This document shows, in pieces, positions 1 to 12,776 of a stretch of DNA of 64,000 nt. The DNA comes from Trichuris trichiura (Eukaryota; Nematoda; Enoplea; Trichinellida; Trichuridae). Position 1 is the stretch's first letter. Each line of letters begins with the position of its first letter. The position numbers were made by a program, and so were the translations under genes. The DNA is taken from assembly GCA_037903355.1 (NCBI GenBank), contig JBAJFE010000023.1, positions 2,046,001 to 2,110,000 of the forward strand. Direction: 5' to 3'. Below the pieces are notes generated by a model. That model worked only from the letters and a program-made list of their open reading frames with translations. It was not told where the DNA came from and did no database searches.

Positions 1-104
1 ACTATTACACCACACTGAATCAGCGCATAGTCTTCAAAGAATTCCGTTGTGTCAGTGTCACTTATCACTGTATCGATCTGCTAGCATCAAAAATAAATTT
101 GAAT

Positions 105-322
105 GTTTTCGTAGTGATATGGCTTTATTACGGAGCGTCTGTCCCGTTGATACGTAAAATAAGCTTTAATTTCCCGGAGCTTTCGGGTCTATCGTGACCC
201 GTCTTCATTTATGACCGCTGAAGACGGGTCACGATAGGCCCGAAAGCTCCGGGAAATTAAAGCTTATTTTACGTATCAACGGGACAGACGCTCCGTAATA
301 AAGCCTTACCACTAATGAAAAC
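105..322. repeat. Near-perfect foldback (inverted repeat), about 100-bp arms
   Basis: The left arm runs from about 105 to 207 and the right arm from 219 to 322, around an 11-nt loop (208-218). The inner roughly 85 bp pair almost without mismatch; for example GAAGACGGGTCACGATAG on the right faces its complement on the left. The outer 15-20 bp on each side are more diverged and contain a one-base shift. No open frame inside suggests a transposase. The structure fits a non-autonomous foldback or MITE-like element, or a recent inverted duplication. I could not define clear target-site duplications. Confidence 0.85.
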
Positions 323-1150
323 TTATCGCCTCGTACCAAAACATCACATCTTCAAATTAGAATGTTTGCTTAAAGACCCTACTTAATTATTGCGAGGAAG
401 TTTATCGCAGAAATCATCCTAATTAAGAAAAACACGTTCCCGCCCCGAAGAATGCAGCATTAGACCAGTTTTTCTGCCCTGTTTGAAATCTCAATCATTT
501 ATTTCTTATTTCCGTCCTCAACTAGCGATGGATGTATTATATTTTTGTCTTTCCTTCTCTGAAGCTATCTCAGCTGAAAACTTTTCAAATCAACACGGGC
601 TTTGGCATCCGACAAAATCGTCTCTTTCTAGCTCTCGCTTCAAACTAAACATTTGTCAAGATACGAAAATTCTTCAGTCTACTCGTATACATAGCAATTA
701 GGAAAAACATGAAAACCGTTGGCTGTACACTTACGCACAAATACAAACCTTATGTGCGATGAAGTTATTGGTACAAGGGTGGGTCAGGTCAGTTACATAA
801 CGACAGGGTAAGTTGGCAAGATTTTTAATAGCTGAACAGTCGGCTTTCGATTGCCTGAAGTTGAAGCTATTGCAAACTTCGCTAACCTATCCACCCACTG
901 GCTACGTAATAAATCTGACCTACCCGTACGGCACTAACCTCAGCTCATGAAGGATCTGTATTTACGATCGTTGAAAACGAGGAGAGTTTCAAAAGCTCAG
1001 AAGATTTTAAACTTGAGTTAAAGTATACAATAAACTGTTTGCACGTTTTCCGTAAACATTTCAAATTTCAAAATCGTCTTCAATCTATTCGCATTATAAC
1101 GGAATATTTGGGCGCTGTACGCGCAAGATACACTCTCTGTTGTCATGCAA

Positions 1151-1247
1151 TGCCAAAGAACAAAACGATGAAAAAGAAGAAGCTTTCGAGACTTCAAAGG
1201 TACCGAAAGATTCTTTTTCTTCATCGTCTTGTATTTTGGTTTTGCAT
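1151..1247. repeat. Imperfect inverted repeat
   Basis: A purine-rich left arm (about 1151-1186, containing GATGAAAAAGAAGAAGCTTTC) pairs imperfectly, at roughly 75-80 percent, with the complement of about 1206-1247. The loop contains GGTACC. This explains why the two strands here carry look-alike open frames. It may be a degenerate foldback copy or just biased sequence. Confidence 0.4.
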
Positions 1248-3563
1248 TTTTTGCAAAATATGCCACTACGTGATGCGCGCAATGGAGATTTGCAGCCAGC
1301 AGCAATTCGGTAAACATTAGATGAAAATTTTGAGCCACGTCCGCTTTCTTACAAACGCGCGACAATAAAAGGTAAAATCAGAACTTTAAACCGCCAACAA
1401 CTTTCTGGCTGCTGCTGGGGGAAACCCTCTTCACTAAGGCGTTCCAAATGAAAGAAAACCCTATTATTGCTACTTTCAAAGATGAGCTATCAATCACGGA
1501 ACTCCCACCACGTTGCTAAGCGTTGCTCAATCAGCGACGTTGAAAGAATAGCAACTGAAGAGCACTTGATGAGCCATCTGTGAAAATAAATTAATAATTC
1601 AACGTGTACGCGTCTCAAAGCTGTCATCGAAATGCTTAAGGCAAGGACTTTCCCTCAAATTTCTCCTTTCATTATTTCTACTTGAGAAACACTTATGGTG
1701 AACCCTACAGAAAAGTTAGGTGAAATATCTAAGCGCCTTCTACAACGGTCGTTTACGGAAACCTCAGCATAAGGAAGACATACAAACATTTGTTTAAACT
1801 GAATGCTATTGAAGTCTCAAAGTTCAGACCGATCAATAGAATTCGCACCTCCTTATTGAAGGTGGCAATTCATACCTCAATCAAGCACGTTCGATAGCTT
1901 CGCGAAAGACTCACTGATTATTAATTATGAAAGCACACAGCAACACTTGTCAGTGACTATGTCAAGGCGGTTCATTAATGAGTGGGCAAATGGCACAACT
2001 CACCTATTCGAAATTTCAGAACATTTAACGTCTGCCAAGCCAACGCTAATTATGGCAACGCGGCGGGGGAATTTCGAATGCAATGTACTGAAGTGCCATT
2101 TAGCAAAGCCTTAGCTTTAGTTGCCTTTAAGGAAATTTTTTATTAACCTGGTGATAAGCCTCAGCTGATAACAAAGCAGTTCTACGGGATTCCTTGCATC
2201 AGAATGGCGTTGTATTTCGTAAGCTGAATTCACTTTCAATCTGTCCGACCGCTGTGTTTTTACGCTCCCATAGTCTGACCCAGGCATAAAAGACTGCTGA
2301 ACGTAAGAAACTTCGCAAAACAATCTGTTGATTACATTGACAGCACAGGACTAAAAAACGCATTGTAAATATTTCTCTCGTTCCCAACTGCGCTTAAGCG
2401 GACTGACGCTTCGATAAGCGTATTCCGCCAAGAACACCGTACGTATGTATATAAGGTGACTTAAATCACTTTTTTTCAAAAAACAATATGGTTTAGGTGT
2501 TACGGACAACTTGTTTGTGTTGACTTGAAAAATCTAACCCGCCCGCGCGCCTGTATATGCGTAAATATCGGTGCAATGCAAAAAAATTGCAAAAGCACAT
2601 TATCAGTCGAATATGATGGCAAGCGAAAGTAAACAACAATAATTTGCAAAGAGAAGCTTAAAAAGCAATCACGAAAATCCACTGCCGTCTGACTCACTGC
2701 CGTAATGATAAACTTGAACTAACAATAGCAAATTCGGGACCTAATTTCTTAAGCAAACAAATCGTGAAATATTGGCGCTACTTCTTCAGGTCTTTTCGAA
2801 TAGAATTATGCAAAAATCTCATTTTTATAAAGCACAGTTCCAAAATTTATCGCATTGCTTGCACTAAGAATTCATCTACGAAAAGCGCTGTTGTGCTAAA
2901 ATGAAGCCTCACTGGATTGAAGAAATTCCTGCGACGCTTTGCAAAGTGTTGCATTAAACTGAGCCATTAGTAACATTTTTGAAATAGTCTGGCTGCGCAC
3001 ATGTTATGACGTTGGACATAATGGGGGAAAATATTTTTATCCTTCCAAAGCAAATATGTCGATTTTTCCCAAAATCGAACAGTTCCCCTAATCGACAGTT
3101 TTGCTTAGCGTAACGATGGCCTATCAAGCAAACTGCGCAGAGCAAACGTTCGGCAGCTTATTACGATACGTTTCAACTGCACGTCATCGTGCGGCTATGA
3201 GCTAATATTTGCACAGCGTGATGGACGTATAAACTACTCGACAAAGGGAACAAACACTTCTACTATATCGTAACCCGACCAAAGCCAACTAAGCAAACTT
3301 TGTCTTAGCCTAATGACAAAATAATATTTCGACATTGAAGATTTATGACTGCTTGACCAAATGATGCCTCTTCGTAAATAGTAATACAAAAGGCAAAAAG
3401 ACAAGTAAACAACAATGTTGCAAGCACGCCTCAAATGACAACTTCGGCTAACGGCTTAAGGCTTTCCACTTACAATAACTATTCAATGACGTCAAGTGGT
3501 ACTGTATTCGCGAGCTTCGGAACTTATCGCAACGCGTAGTTAATTAAATACAATTGACTTGAG

Positions 3564-4129
3564 GAAAAGAGCTTCACTTACCTTTTTAGGCACTTTTGGT
3601 GCCGGAAGTTTTCTACTTGCTTTGTCGTTGGTCGACTGTCAACATTCAGCCGAGGCTATAGCGTTTATGATTATGGCCAATGCCCTAATATCCGGTGCAG
3701 TTCCTGGCTTCATGACGAGCACATTGTCCGTGGCACCCAACTATTCCGGTACGGTTTCGTCAATTTCAAAGTATCACGGTCAGGTGGCAGCCGTGATTGC
3801 ACCTTATTTTGTTGGCGCCATGCTTCACGGAGTAAGTATTTTTGATAGTTGTATCCATCGTTGACTTGTTCAACATCATTCTAGGATACACCGGAACAAT
3901 GGCATCCGGTTTTCTTAGTTATCGGTGTCGCGCTATTTTCCTCGGGGATCATATTCATCATCTTCGGCTCCTGTAATAATATTGAATTTTGCGAAAAAGC
4001 AACCACAAATGCAACGTACACATTTCAGGCGAAGTCCAGGATTGGGCTAAAGTAACTCAGGACAATGACCGCGCAATGTCCTCAATAGACAACGTCGCAC
4101 ATAAGAGCAAACGTACAGTTTATTCATGA
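3564..4129 (+). CDS. SLC17-family anion/sugar-acid transporter, 3' exons only
   Basis: Three exons encode the C-terminal end of a major-facilitator transporter of the SLC17 family (sialin, vesicular glutamate and phosphate co-transporter group). The exons are about 3564-3831 (the start could also be 3590, after a strong TTTTTAG acceptor), 3885-3972 and 4029-4129. The reading phases fit, and the stop is TGA at 4127-4129. Visible family signs are the stretch FMTSTLSVAPNYSGTVSSIS, which matches the SLC17 signature around transmembrane segment 10, two further hydrophobic segments, and the tail CEVQDWAKV, which matches the usual FGSGE(V/I)Q-W end. SLC17 proteins move organic anions across plasma, lysosomal or synaptic-vesicle membranes; the substrate cannot be told from this fragment. 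The N-terminal two thirds is not in the 3.5 kb upstream, so the gene has either a very long intron or is a truncated copy. Confidence 0.75.
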
Positions 4130-4611
4130 CATTGAATGAACGGATGCACATGAGAGCTTGGTTGGCATAGCAATTAGCATACGGCCAGTTGCAACAACAC
4201 TACAAAATTGAAGCGCAACGACGACAGCTAAGAATTATGCCCAAAAAGGACATTGTTTTCGCAAGGGCGAGCAATAAAAAATTTTGTTTTGCAGGGTAAG
4301 GCTCAAGTGATAAAAAAGAAATGGCGGCCGAAAAAAAACAGCACAACGGCAAACATTACCACTACATTCCTACGAACTATTGAACACAAAAGGCGAATTC
4401 ACCTGATAGAGACCGCAGCGTTGCTAACAAAATGTATTATAGAGAAACCTGAATAACAACCACCTCTGCCTGCCTACAGAGAAGAAAATAACCCTGAACG
4501 CCCTTTGGCTTGGTTAAGCCTTGCTTTCTGTCGCTTAAAATTGCGCAAGAAAAGCAGCAACGTATACATGTATAGAGGACGTACGGTCAAGTAGGAAACA
4601 TAAGGGCAATA
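4130..4611. other. Convergent intergenic gap
   Basis: About 480 bp separate the stop of the SLC17 fragment (+) from the stop of the LC3 gene (-). The sequence presumably holds both 3' untranslated regions. I see no exon or RNA gene in it. Confidence 0.5.
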
Positions 4612-5641
<1,030 letters not shown>

Positions 5642-7327
5642 TCAAAAGGTGCCAAACAACGCTGCGCAACGCTTGCACTTCACCGCTAGAATCCTTCAGC
5701 TTGACGATTAGGAAATGGCATTAAGCCTTTTTTGCAAACTCAAGCAAACGCTCTTCTGGGCAAACACAGCGAGTACCTGTAAAACTTAAGAGGAAACGGC
5801 AACGGCCGATCAGCTGACGCGCCGTCGACTCAGCCAGAAGCCGTGACGACAGCTTGCCGATTTATCAACCATACTGTAGGCATCACATGAACGCCGTTGC
5901 ACCTTCTTACCATTTTACGTAGTTCAGCGTAACAATCGGATAAAATCAACTTGGCTAGAAAGCCACCTAAATGCAAACGGTTGAGAAACGGTAAAAAAAG
6001 ACCTAGTAAAAGAGTGGCGTAGGCAGCGTTTAGCAACAGCAAATAAAACTTCTGATACTTTAAAAGATTAATTAATCTATTTCAAGTTTCCAAAACACAA
6101 ATAATAAATTAAGCAAACCAGAGCGATCAAAACACTGAGGGCGGGGAGACGGTGAAAGCGGTTGACAAGACGCGCACGTTTTATAAGTCGGCAAATAAAA
6201 GGGTCGAGTTCGACGCTGCAAATTTACATAGACTAAACGGAAGTGCACTTAACAAGACGGCATATGAATGCTATTTCATTAAAAAACTGCATAATTATTA
6301 AAATAATCAGTAAATAATTAATGAAAATCAAGCAGCACTGGTTACTGTATAATGCAATATGTGTACAAGAAACTTAAAAACTCAGTGATTGTCATAAGCA
6401 GATTACATTTAACGACTTCATTAAGATTTTGCAAACTTTTCAGTTTAGTAAAAGCTAGCTTTCTCGAAGAAAAATTACGTTACCTACATTTACGATCACA
6501 ACATTCCTAAAGTCGCACGGGAGAGACAGGAAACTAAACATATCCGAACCGCAAATACAAATCTCTTCTATTAAACACCGCATTACGAAAGATATACGTT
6601 AAAAGTGGAAGCTTGCGCGTCGTCACTCATGTAGGCCCTATGCTTCGTTTTAGCTAGCGAGTTCACTCACAATAACTTCATCGGATACGGAATGTCACAT
6701 TAGCAAGCAATATTAACGAAACGAACGTACAGAAAAAAAAAGATAAGAACAATTGCAAACTCATAAAAAAAGTATCGTAGCTTAAAAAACTTCAAGATGT
6801 TGGAAGTACTGTAGCGCGCAAACAGTTTAAAAACAAATGTTTTACCACACGATCATCAAATTGAACACTTTAGATTATCTGCCGCTGACATCTGCTTGCG
6901 ATAGGGCCTCATTAGCGCTTACTATTTTCGTTTTCGATCGCGTGACAAAAAAAAAATACATTCGCGGAATTTGAAAATATGGCCGCTATAACATCCCGTT
7001 GAATTTTTAAATTTCTGCCTGCAGATTATTTTCGCCAAAACATCCCTTTACATGACGAACTCCGCGACAGAAAAAGAGTACGGTATACAACCCCGAATTT
7101 GCCACGTTGTCTACAGTCTTTTTCTATATGCAGGCAAAGAAGAGACAACAAAGCAAGATGTTGCTAAGTTAAGCGCAATTTCAATATTATACGACGTTTT
7201 CTTTTTTATTGACAAGCAAGATGTTACAATTCGTTGAAAAGCATTCCAAAAGTGGGACCATTAAAACAGTCAGAGGTTGACAAGGGCAAACGCGTAAACG
7301 ACATACAAGAGCATGTCAGTAGAAGAA
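5642..7327. other. Intergenic region between LC3 and FICD
   Basis: About 1.7 kb holding the LC3 upstream region and the FICD 3' flank. No supported exon. AT-rich patches and short frames are present, for example a hydrophobic minus-strand frame near 5830-6042, but it shows no family resemblance and no splice context. A polyadenylation hexamer for FICD lies at 7205-7210. Confidence 0.5.
7205..7210 (-). terminator. Likely polyadenylation signal for FICD
   Basis: AATAAA on the minus strand, about 118 nt past the FICD stop codon. Confidence 0.5.
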
Positions 7328-8919
7328 TCAATTGACTAGAATTGTACGCCCATCGTCAACGAAACGTCCATGTTTAGAATTTGCCAGCGTGCCATCACTG
7401 GAATCTTCATCCACCTCTGTCAAGTACTCTCCCAGCGTTCTTTTTGTTGCTTCGGCGATAAACCTTATAAATGGACGAATATCACCAGAATTTCCAATCT
7501 TCAGAGTTTCGTAGTATTTCAAACGATCCTCTACCCGTATAATTACAGGGGGAAAGCCCGCCTGCATTAAAACCAAATTCATTAGAAGCCGAGCAGTTCG
7601 ACCATTGCCGTCAACAAAAGGATGTATTACAACAAACTTATAGTGCAATAAAGCGGCTAATTCTACGGGATGTATGCGCATTGTTGTATCCAGATTCAAC
7701 CAGTCGATTAGTGCAGCCATCTCCTTTTTGACTACAACAAGTAAATCAAGTAAACTATGTCAACGTTGAATTCAAAGCAATCTTACTCTCACTGGCAGGT
7801 GTAGGCTCAAAATCGCCAACGAACACTTGATGCCGCCTAAAGTGACCAGCTCCGACGGGATCAACGAAACCATAAACCCGTCGATGGATCTCCAGTATAT
7901 CTTCCACGGTAAGAAGACCAATTCGATTTACCAAAGACACATTGACATACTTCAATGCGGCATCCATACCGAGAATTTCGTTATGCTCTATCAGACTCTT
8001 ACCCCCAATGGCAAGCCGAGTCTCTAGCAATGATCTCGTCTGCACCAACGACATAGTATTGCCCTCTATTGCCACCGTATGGTATATATGACTAAAATAT
8101 GCTTCTCGCATTGCCCTAATCAGGGCTCTATTATTCCGCGGTATTCTAAGAAAACGACGCTGATCATGGTCAAGAACGCGCAGCATTTCTGCATCTGCTT
8201 CTTGTACCAATGGTTGAGTTCGCCCTCGATGGCTGCGAGAAAAATGTTCAACCAAGCGTAACGCAGAGGTAGGTAAACTTACAAAATTGCAAGAGAGTGC
8301 TCTGGATTATAAATAAGAGCTGCGCAGTACATCAAGTTGGCTTTTACCACGTCGCCTCGAACTTTTTCCGTGAACAAACCATACTCGGTCAGGATGTCCG
8401 GATGGCGTGGTTGCATAAGGAAAGCGTGTTCAAACAGTTTGCTGGCTTTTTCGTACTTTCCCATCTGTACGAACTGCTGGGCAGCCTGCATGATTGCAAG
8501 CGCCTCATTTTCCGATGCTACAAGCAAACAACAACTAACATAAACAAACAACTGCAGGAAAGGATGCCATAAGGGAAGAAAACCTACGAAAATGGCAAAA
8601 TCTGGAAGAAAATCATGACACCCTTACCACCGGATCGGTCAACAGCGGAGCGGACGATGGGCCAATACTCGTTTGCCCTCGGAGGGTCTTCCGGAGGAGG
8701 CAAGTAAACGGCAACTTCATGGGCCGCGTACTTGGGAGCCATTGCTTCTTTATAAAGGTGAATAAAGCTTGGGAAAATTTCGGCGAACCAGACGGACGGC
8801 AGCGAGAATAGGATGACGAAAACAAGCAAAACAAACAGAAAGGCATTGACCAGGTGTAAAGGAGGAGATTTACAAGAAAACAAGGTAAGCTTTTTGAGCG
8901 ACAGAACACGACAATCCAT
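7328..8919 (-). CDS. FICD: FICD/HYPE: ER protein adenylyltransferase (Fic domain)
   Basis: Four exons (8919-8628, 8517-8283, 8232-7787, 7731-7328) join in phase to 458 residues, close to the human FICD length. FICD is a type II ER-membrane enzyme that AMPylates and de-AMPylates the chaperone BiP. The order seen is: a hydrophobic membrane anchor near residues 20-45 (VNAFLFVLLVFVILF); TPR-like helices (ALAIMQAAQQFVQMGKYEKA and HPDILTEYGLF); the auto-inhibitory helix TVAIEGNTM near residue 228, with its regulatory glutamate; and the Fic core HPFVDGNGRTARLLMN near residue 360, with the catalytic histidine. Everything needed for both activities is present. The start chosen is the first ATG in frame before the anchor; an in-frame TTG farther upstream was ignored. 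The gene is divergent from SDHC. Confidence 0.95.
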
Positions 8920-9238
8920 GTCGACGACATTCCGAAAGAACAAGTCTAAATCACGCAACGATGTTCATTAACACTGTCAACACTTCACTTAAAGGTTTGC
9001 AGGTTCAGTAATACAGTCTACCTACGTTTCAGTAATGTAAACTGCTTTCATTGCAATAAAACATGAGACTCCAATAAAATTACGTTTAGCGCTGTCTGTA
9101 TTTGTGGCGTTTTTGTTTTAAACTCACTATGGCAGTAGCAACAGTAACTTATTGTTACTTGACTTTCATTAATAGTACTGTACACCATATGTTCTTGTAA
9201 TTTTTCTGCATTGTTGCTGTTCTGTAGACGTTGTAAGC
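8920..9238. promoter_or_regulatory. Shared upstream region of FICD (-) and SDHC (+)
   Basis: Only 319 bp separate the two start codons, so this stretch must carry the start regions of both genes. I see no clear TATA box. It contains one TACTGTA word, a motif that recurs in the noncoding parts of this window. Confidence 0.5.
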
Positions 9239-9848
9239 ATGTTCGGTGCAATTGTATTGCGCAGCTTTATCCGGGCAGCTCCGGCCTCTCGTCTATCTAC
9301 CGTTGCAGCTCGGCAATGCGCTCTGGGTTTGAAGACTTGGGCCCCATTGGCTTCCGATGTGAAGACACCCATTCAAGCATGGGGCTGGGACTATCTGCAG
9401 AGGCAAAAAAGCTTGCACCGTCCAATCGCTCCTCATCTGACCGTATACAAGTAAGGCATTGTAGCGCAAATATTGTTGCTGTCATTCTGTCATGTTTTTC
9501 CATTATAGACCAATGCTGACATGGATGTTGTCCGGCTTGCACCGTATTACCGGTGTAGTTATGGGAACTACGATTGCTATCTTATCCGTAGGGCTTTTGG
9601 TCGTACCGTTTGACTTCACTGCAATGATCAACTTTATCCGCGACTTGCAACTGCCAGTCTTGTTGGTATACGCAGTAAAGTACGCCATCGCCTGGCCGCT
9701 CACTTATCACACCTTGAACGGAGTGCGCTTTCTTGGTTTCGACCTTGCTAAAGGCACGGACATACCGACTGTGTACAAGACCGGTTGGACTGTGGTTGCT
9801 TTGTCGGTGATCATTGCCGCTGCTATCACATTTTGGCCAAAGAACTAA
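9239..9848 (+). CDS. SDHC: Succinate dehydrogenase cytochrome b560 subunit
   Basis: Two exons (9239-9450, 9509-9848) encode 183 residues. SDHC is one of the two inner-membrane anchors of respiratory complex II; it holds haem b and part of the ubiquinone site. The first 50 or so residues are basic and serine/alanine-rich, as in a mitochondrial import signal (MFGAIVLRSFIRAAPASR). The mature part shows RPIAPHLTVYKPM, then SGLHRITG with the quinone-site serine and arginine, then three hydrophobic spans, with YHTLNGVRF near residue 138 carrying the histidine expected to bind haem. The intron is 58 nt with GTAAGG and ATTATAG borders. RPB3 follows on the same strand 440 bp downstream; co-transcription is possible but not shown. 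Confidence 0.96.
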
Positions 9849-10287
9849 GCTAGACAGCAGTATCCAACGCGAAGCATTCCCCAGTGATAGTTTCGGTCAT
9901 TTGTAGACTGTAGTTTTTCGAATTGTTGCGGGATAAATTTTGCAGCGATTTATTTAGGCTCGCAGAAAAGGCTACTGTAATTTTTAATCCGTCCCAGTGT
10001 TTCCTGAACAAATAAAAAGCTGCAAACAAACCGTTGCGTTTTTATAAGCAAAAAAAGCAAAAATTGACGCTAAATGTGCTAGCAATGTGGCGTTCCTATA
10101 TGTTCGCAAGAAAAGAGCTCCGGATCCATGTTGTGTTGGGATACTGTAGTATTTTGCTGCTGCTTAAACTTACCTGAGCGCATGTTAGAGGTCGTACTGT
10201 TAAGTGTGCGCTTATCTGTGTTGGAATCGGTCATCGGTCGGTCTTTACGCTCGCGTTTGAATTTTCAAATTTTCCTCCGTTCGAATT
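9849..10287. other. Gap between SDHC and RPB3
   Basis: This stretch holds the SDHC 3' untranslated region, with an AATAAA at 10011-10016, and the RPB3 upstream region. No exon is seen. Confidence 0.5.
10011..10016 (+). terminator. Likely polyadenylation signal for SDHC
   Basis: AATAAA lies 163 nt past the SDHC stop codon, on the coding strand. Confidence 0.6.
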
Positions 10288-11497
10288 ATGGGAGACTCGG
10301 GACGCAAACGACCGAAACAACCTCTCATCAAGCTTGATATCCTACAAATCAACGATGAGTTGGTTAAGTTTTCCATTGAAAATACTCGCCTCAGGTAAGC
10401 TTGTGGGTTTGCCCGTTTTGGAAACGATCGTCATTCAGTTTTTGTACAGCTTGGCAAATACGCTTCGACGCATTTTCATAGCCGAAGTGCCAACAATAGG
10501 TAACGACGCTTTACTTTACGCCGAGGAAGTTTTACAGTTGAATTTGTTAAGCAATTGATTGGGTACAAATTGAAGTAAACACAACTCCGCTTTGCGACGA
10601 ATTTATAGCGCATCGTGTCGGCCTGATTCCTTTAACTTCCGACCAGGTTGTCGATCGAATGCGTTATACCAGAGTAAATAAGCGCATTTTGTTCCCACAG
10701 GTTTTCTATAAAACGTTTGCATATTTTAGGATTGTCAATGCGATGACTTTTGTAGCGAATGCGCCGTCGAGCTAACGCTTAACCACAAGTGTACCGACGA
10801 CAAGTCTCATTCCGCGACAACCGCGGCAATGGTTTCCAAAGATTCGCGAGTGGTTCCCGTAAGTACCATTCCGCAACTTTTTTGCGCTACTTGGCGAATT
10901 TAAATTTAAACAGGCGTGCGGAATCCATAAAAAGCTATTAGAGGAATACGGGGAATATGAAGGTAGCAAAAGTTAACTTAACCTCCCATCTTTTAGCGCT
11001 TTTTCAGATATACTGATAGCAAAAATGCGTAAAGGCCAACAGTTGAAGTTGCGCTGCTTTGCGCGCAAAGGTTTTGGCAAGGAACACGCGAAATGGAATC
11101 CCACCGCAAGTGTTTCGTTCGAATACGATCCTGACAATGCTCTCCGTCATACGGACTACCCAAAACCGGAGGAATGGTTAGAAAAATATTCTATTGTTGT
11201 GTTCTACTAAGAAATGATGTTTTCCAGGCCGAAAAGCGAGTATTCCACCTTGCCTGGCAATCTTAGTATGACTACATTACTAAGTTGTAATTCTAATCTT
11301 TTCTCTTGGCTGTAGAGGAGTCGCCAACGGTTGACGTTGGAGGTGAACCGCGAAAGTTTTGGATGGGCGTCGAATCAAGTGGCGCTCTAAAAGCGGAAAA
11401 CATCGTCCTTTCCGGTTTGGCCGTTCTAAAAGAAAAACTGAATGACATACGAACGCAGTTGTCTAACGAAGAATCGAAAATGTTTTTGATCATTTAA
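10288..11497 (+). CDS. POLR2C: RNA polymerase II subunit RPB3
   Basis: Eight short exons (10288-10394, 10450-10499, 10552-10673, 10730-10858, 10914-10962, 11008-11176, 11228-11265, 11316-11497) join in phase to 281 residues; human RPB3 has 275. RPB3 pairs with RPB11 in the alpha-like assembly platform of RNA polymerase II in the nucleus. Clear family blocks are [38 protein letters not shown], the zinc-binding loop [11 protein letters not shown] with four cysteines, and [20 protein letters not shown] followed by [17 protein letters not shown]. The C-terminal helix ([18 protein letters not shown]) forms the dimer contact. One donor is GTTAGA (after 11176) and one acceptor is TTAAG (before 10552); both are forced by the match to the family. 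Confidence 0.95.
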
Positions 11498-12776
11498 AAT
11501 TCGGTTTTTGTCTGTTATGCGCCGTATGGTTATACTGTAGCTTGAGAAATGCAGGTTCCTTTCTAGCCAACACTGCATCCATTTGTTGTGCTCTCGTCTA
11601 AGGCTTATTCTGGCCTTCAGATTTAGACTTTGGCGTAAGCATAGTTAAGGGCAGAATATGGTGCCCAACAATCTTATAGTACGACGGTAAGGCGTTTAAC
11701 GCATAAAATCCTGAATTTCCATCAGCCAAAGTGAATCATTTCGCGTGGTATAAGTTCAAATGGAAGTTAATTTTTTTAAATCTCTACTTAGCTGGCCTTT
11801 ACCTCCTCCTTGTGTACTTACGAAGCTGTTAAAATGTAACAAATACTATAAAATGAAGGTATTATACGATATTCACAGCGTAAGTCGGAAAATAATATTA
11901 TTAGCAGTTGGCGCGATCATCTCTTGTCGGTATGGCACTTTACGGCCTCCACTGGCAACGTTATCTGTCGATCTTTCTTAAGGCATTTGCGCGCTTAACG
12001 CTTCCTTCGAATTTCATCTTGTTTCTGCACAATTACATGCCAACTACGCCTCGGCAATAAGCTAGTTTAGATTACTATTTGCGCATGACTTCATCGAACT
12101 ATTACTAATCGCTCGGGCACTTCTCTAAGAAGCGCCGTGTGGAGTTTCCAATTCCCTTTAGTACTTTTTAATCTCTTAGTAAATATGGATAAATGTAAAA
12201 TATTTATCTTAGAATAAATTAGGGATGTTCTTAAAAGCAACCTACCTTGACAAGGCGTACGATAATGGTATGTGCAAAGAGATTTAGTCAAATGGCCGTA
12301 GCGACAGATCATAGCAACGGATGAGAAAGGTAAGCGGTTTCTGCAACGCAAAGCAAGATTTCAACGAACCACCTTTCGCCCGAAATTACAGTTTGCCTAG
12401 AAGCACTGATAACGGGTGGACAACAACGTACGCCCTGGCTCGTCAACATAGTCAAACCTGCGAATCATTACAATTTAAACTTTCAAATCGCGATCATACT
12501 GTTGCTAAGCGAAGGTGGGCGCTACGCGTCGAAAACCGTACACGAACGGAGCAAGGCAAGCTCTAGGGGCGACTAGGAGACAAGAAAAAAGTTGAAAGTA
12601 CCGCGAGAAAGGCCTAAGTTTTTGAACTCAGAACAAAACAAACGAATATTTCTTAAAGCGCAAACAGGGACAGACAGAAAGAAGTGGGAAAAAGAGGAAA
12701 CGAAGTCTTAACGAACAACAACTACATCGTTAAAGCATACTACGCGGGGACCGGCTGTCCAAGGCACATTGAATCC
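11498..12776. other. Intergenic region between RPB3 and EPS8
   Basis: A 1.28 kb tail-to-tail gap, AT-rich in its first half. No exon, RNA gene or long repeat is supported. Confidence 0.5.

Larger units (their letters stand above)
1..3563. other. Gene-poor left edge
   Basis: No coding exon can be supported here on either strand. Short open frames occur but show no domain, no plausible splice chain and no resemblance to families I know. The segment holds a strong foldback repeat (105-322) and a weaker one near 1151-1247. If the SLC17 gene that ends at 4129 is intact, this whole stretch would be part of one of its introns, which would be unusually long for this region. Confidence 0.6.

Noticed and set aside
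1018..1365. Overlapping open frames of 93 and 115 codons on opposite strands with similar peptides
   Set aside because: The similarity comes from an imperfect inverted repeat of purine-rich sequence. There is no coding support.
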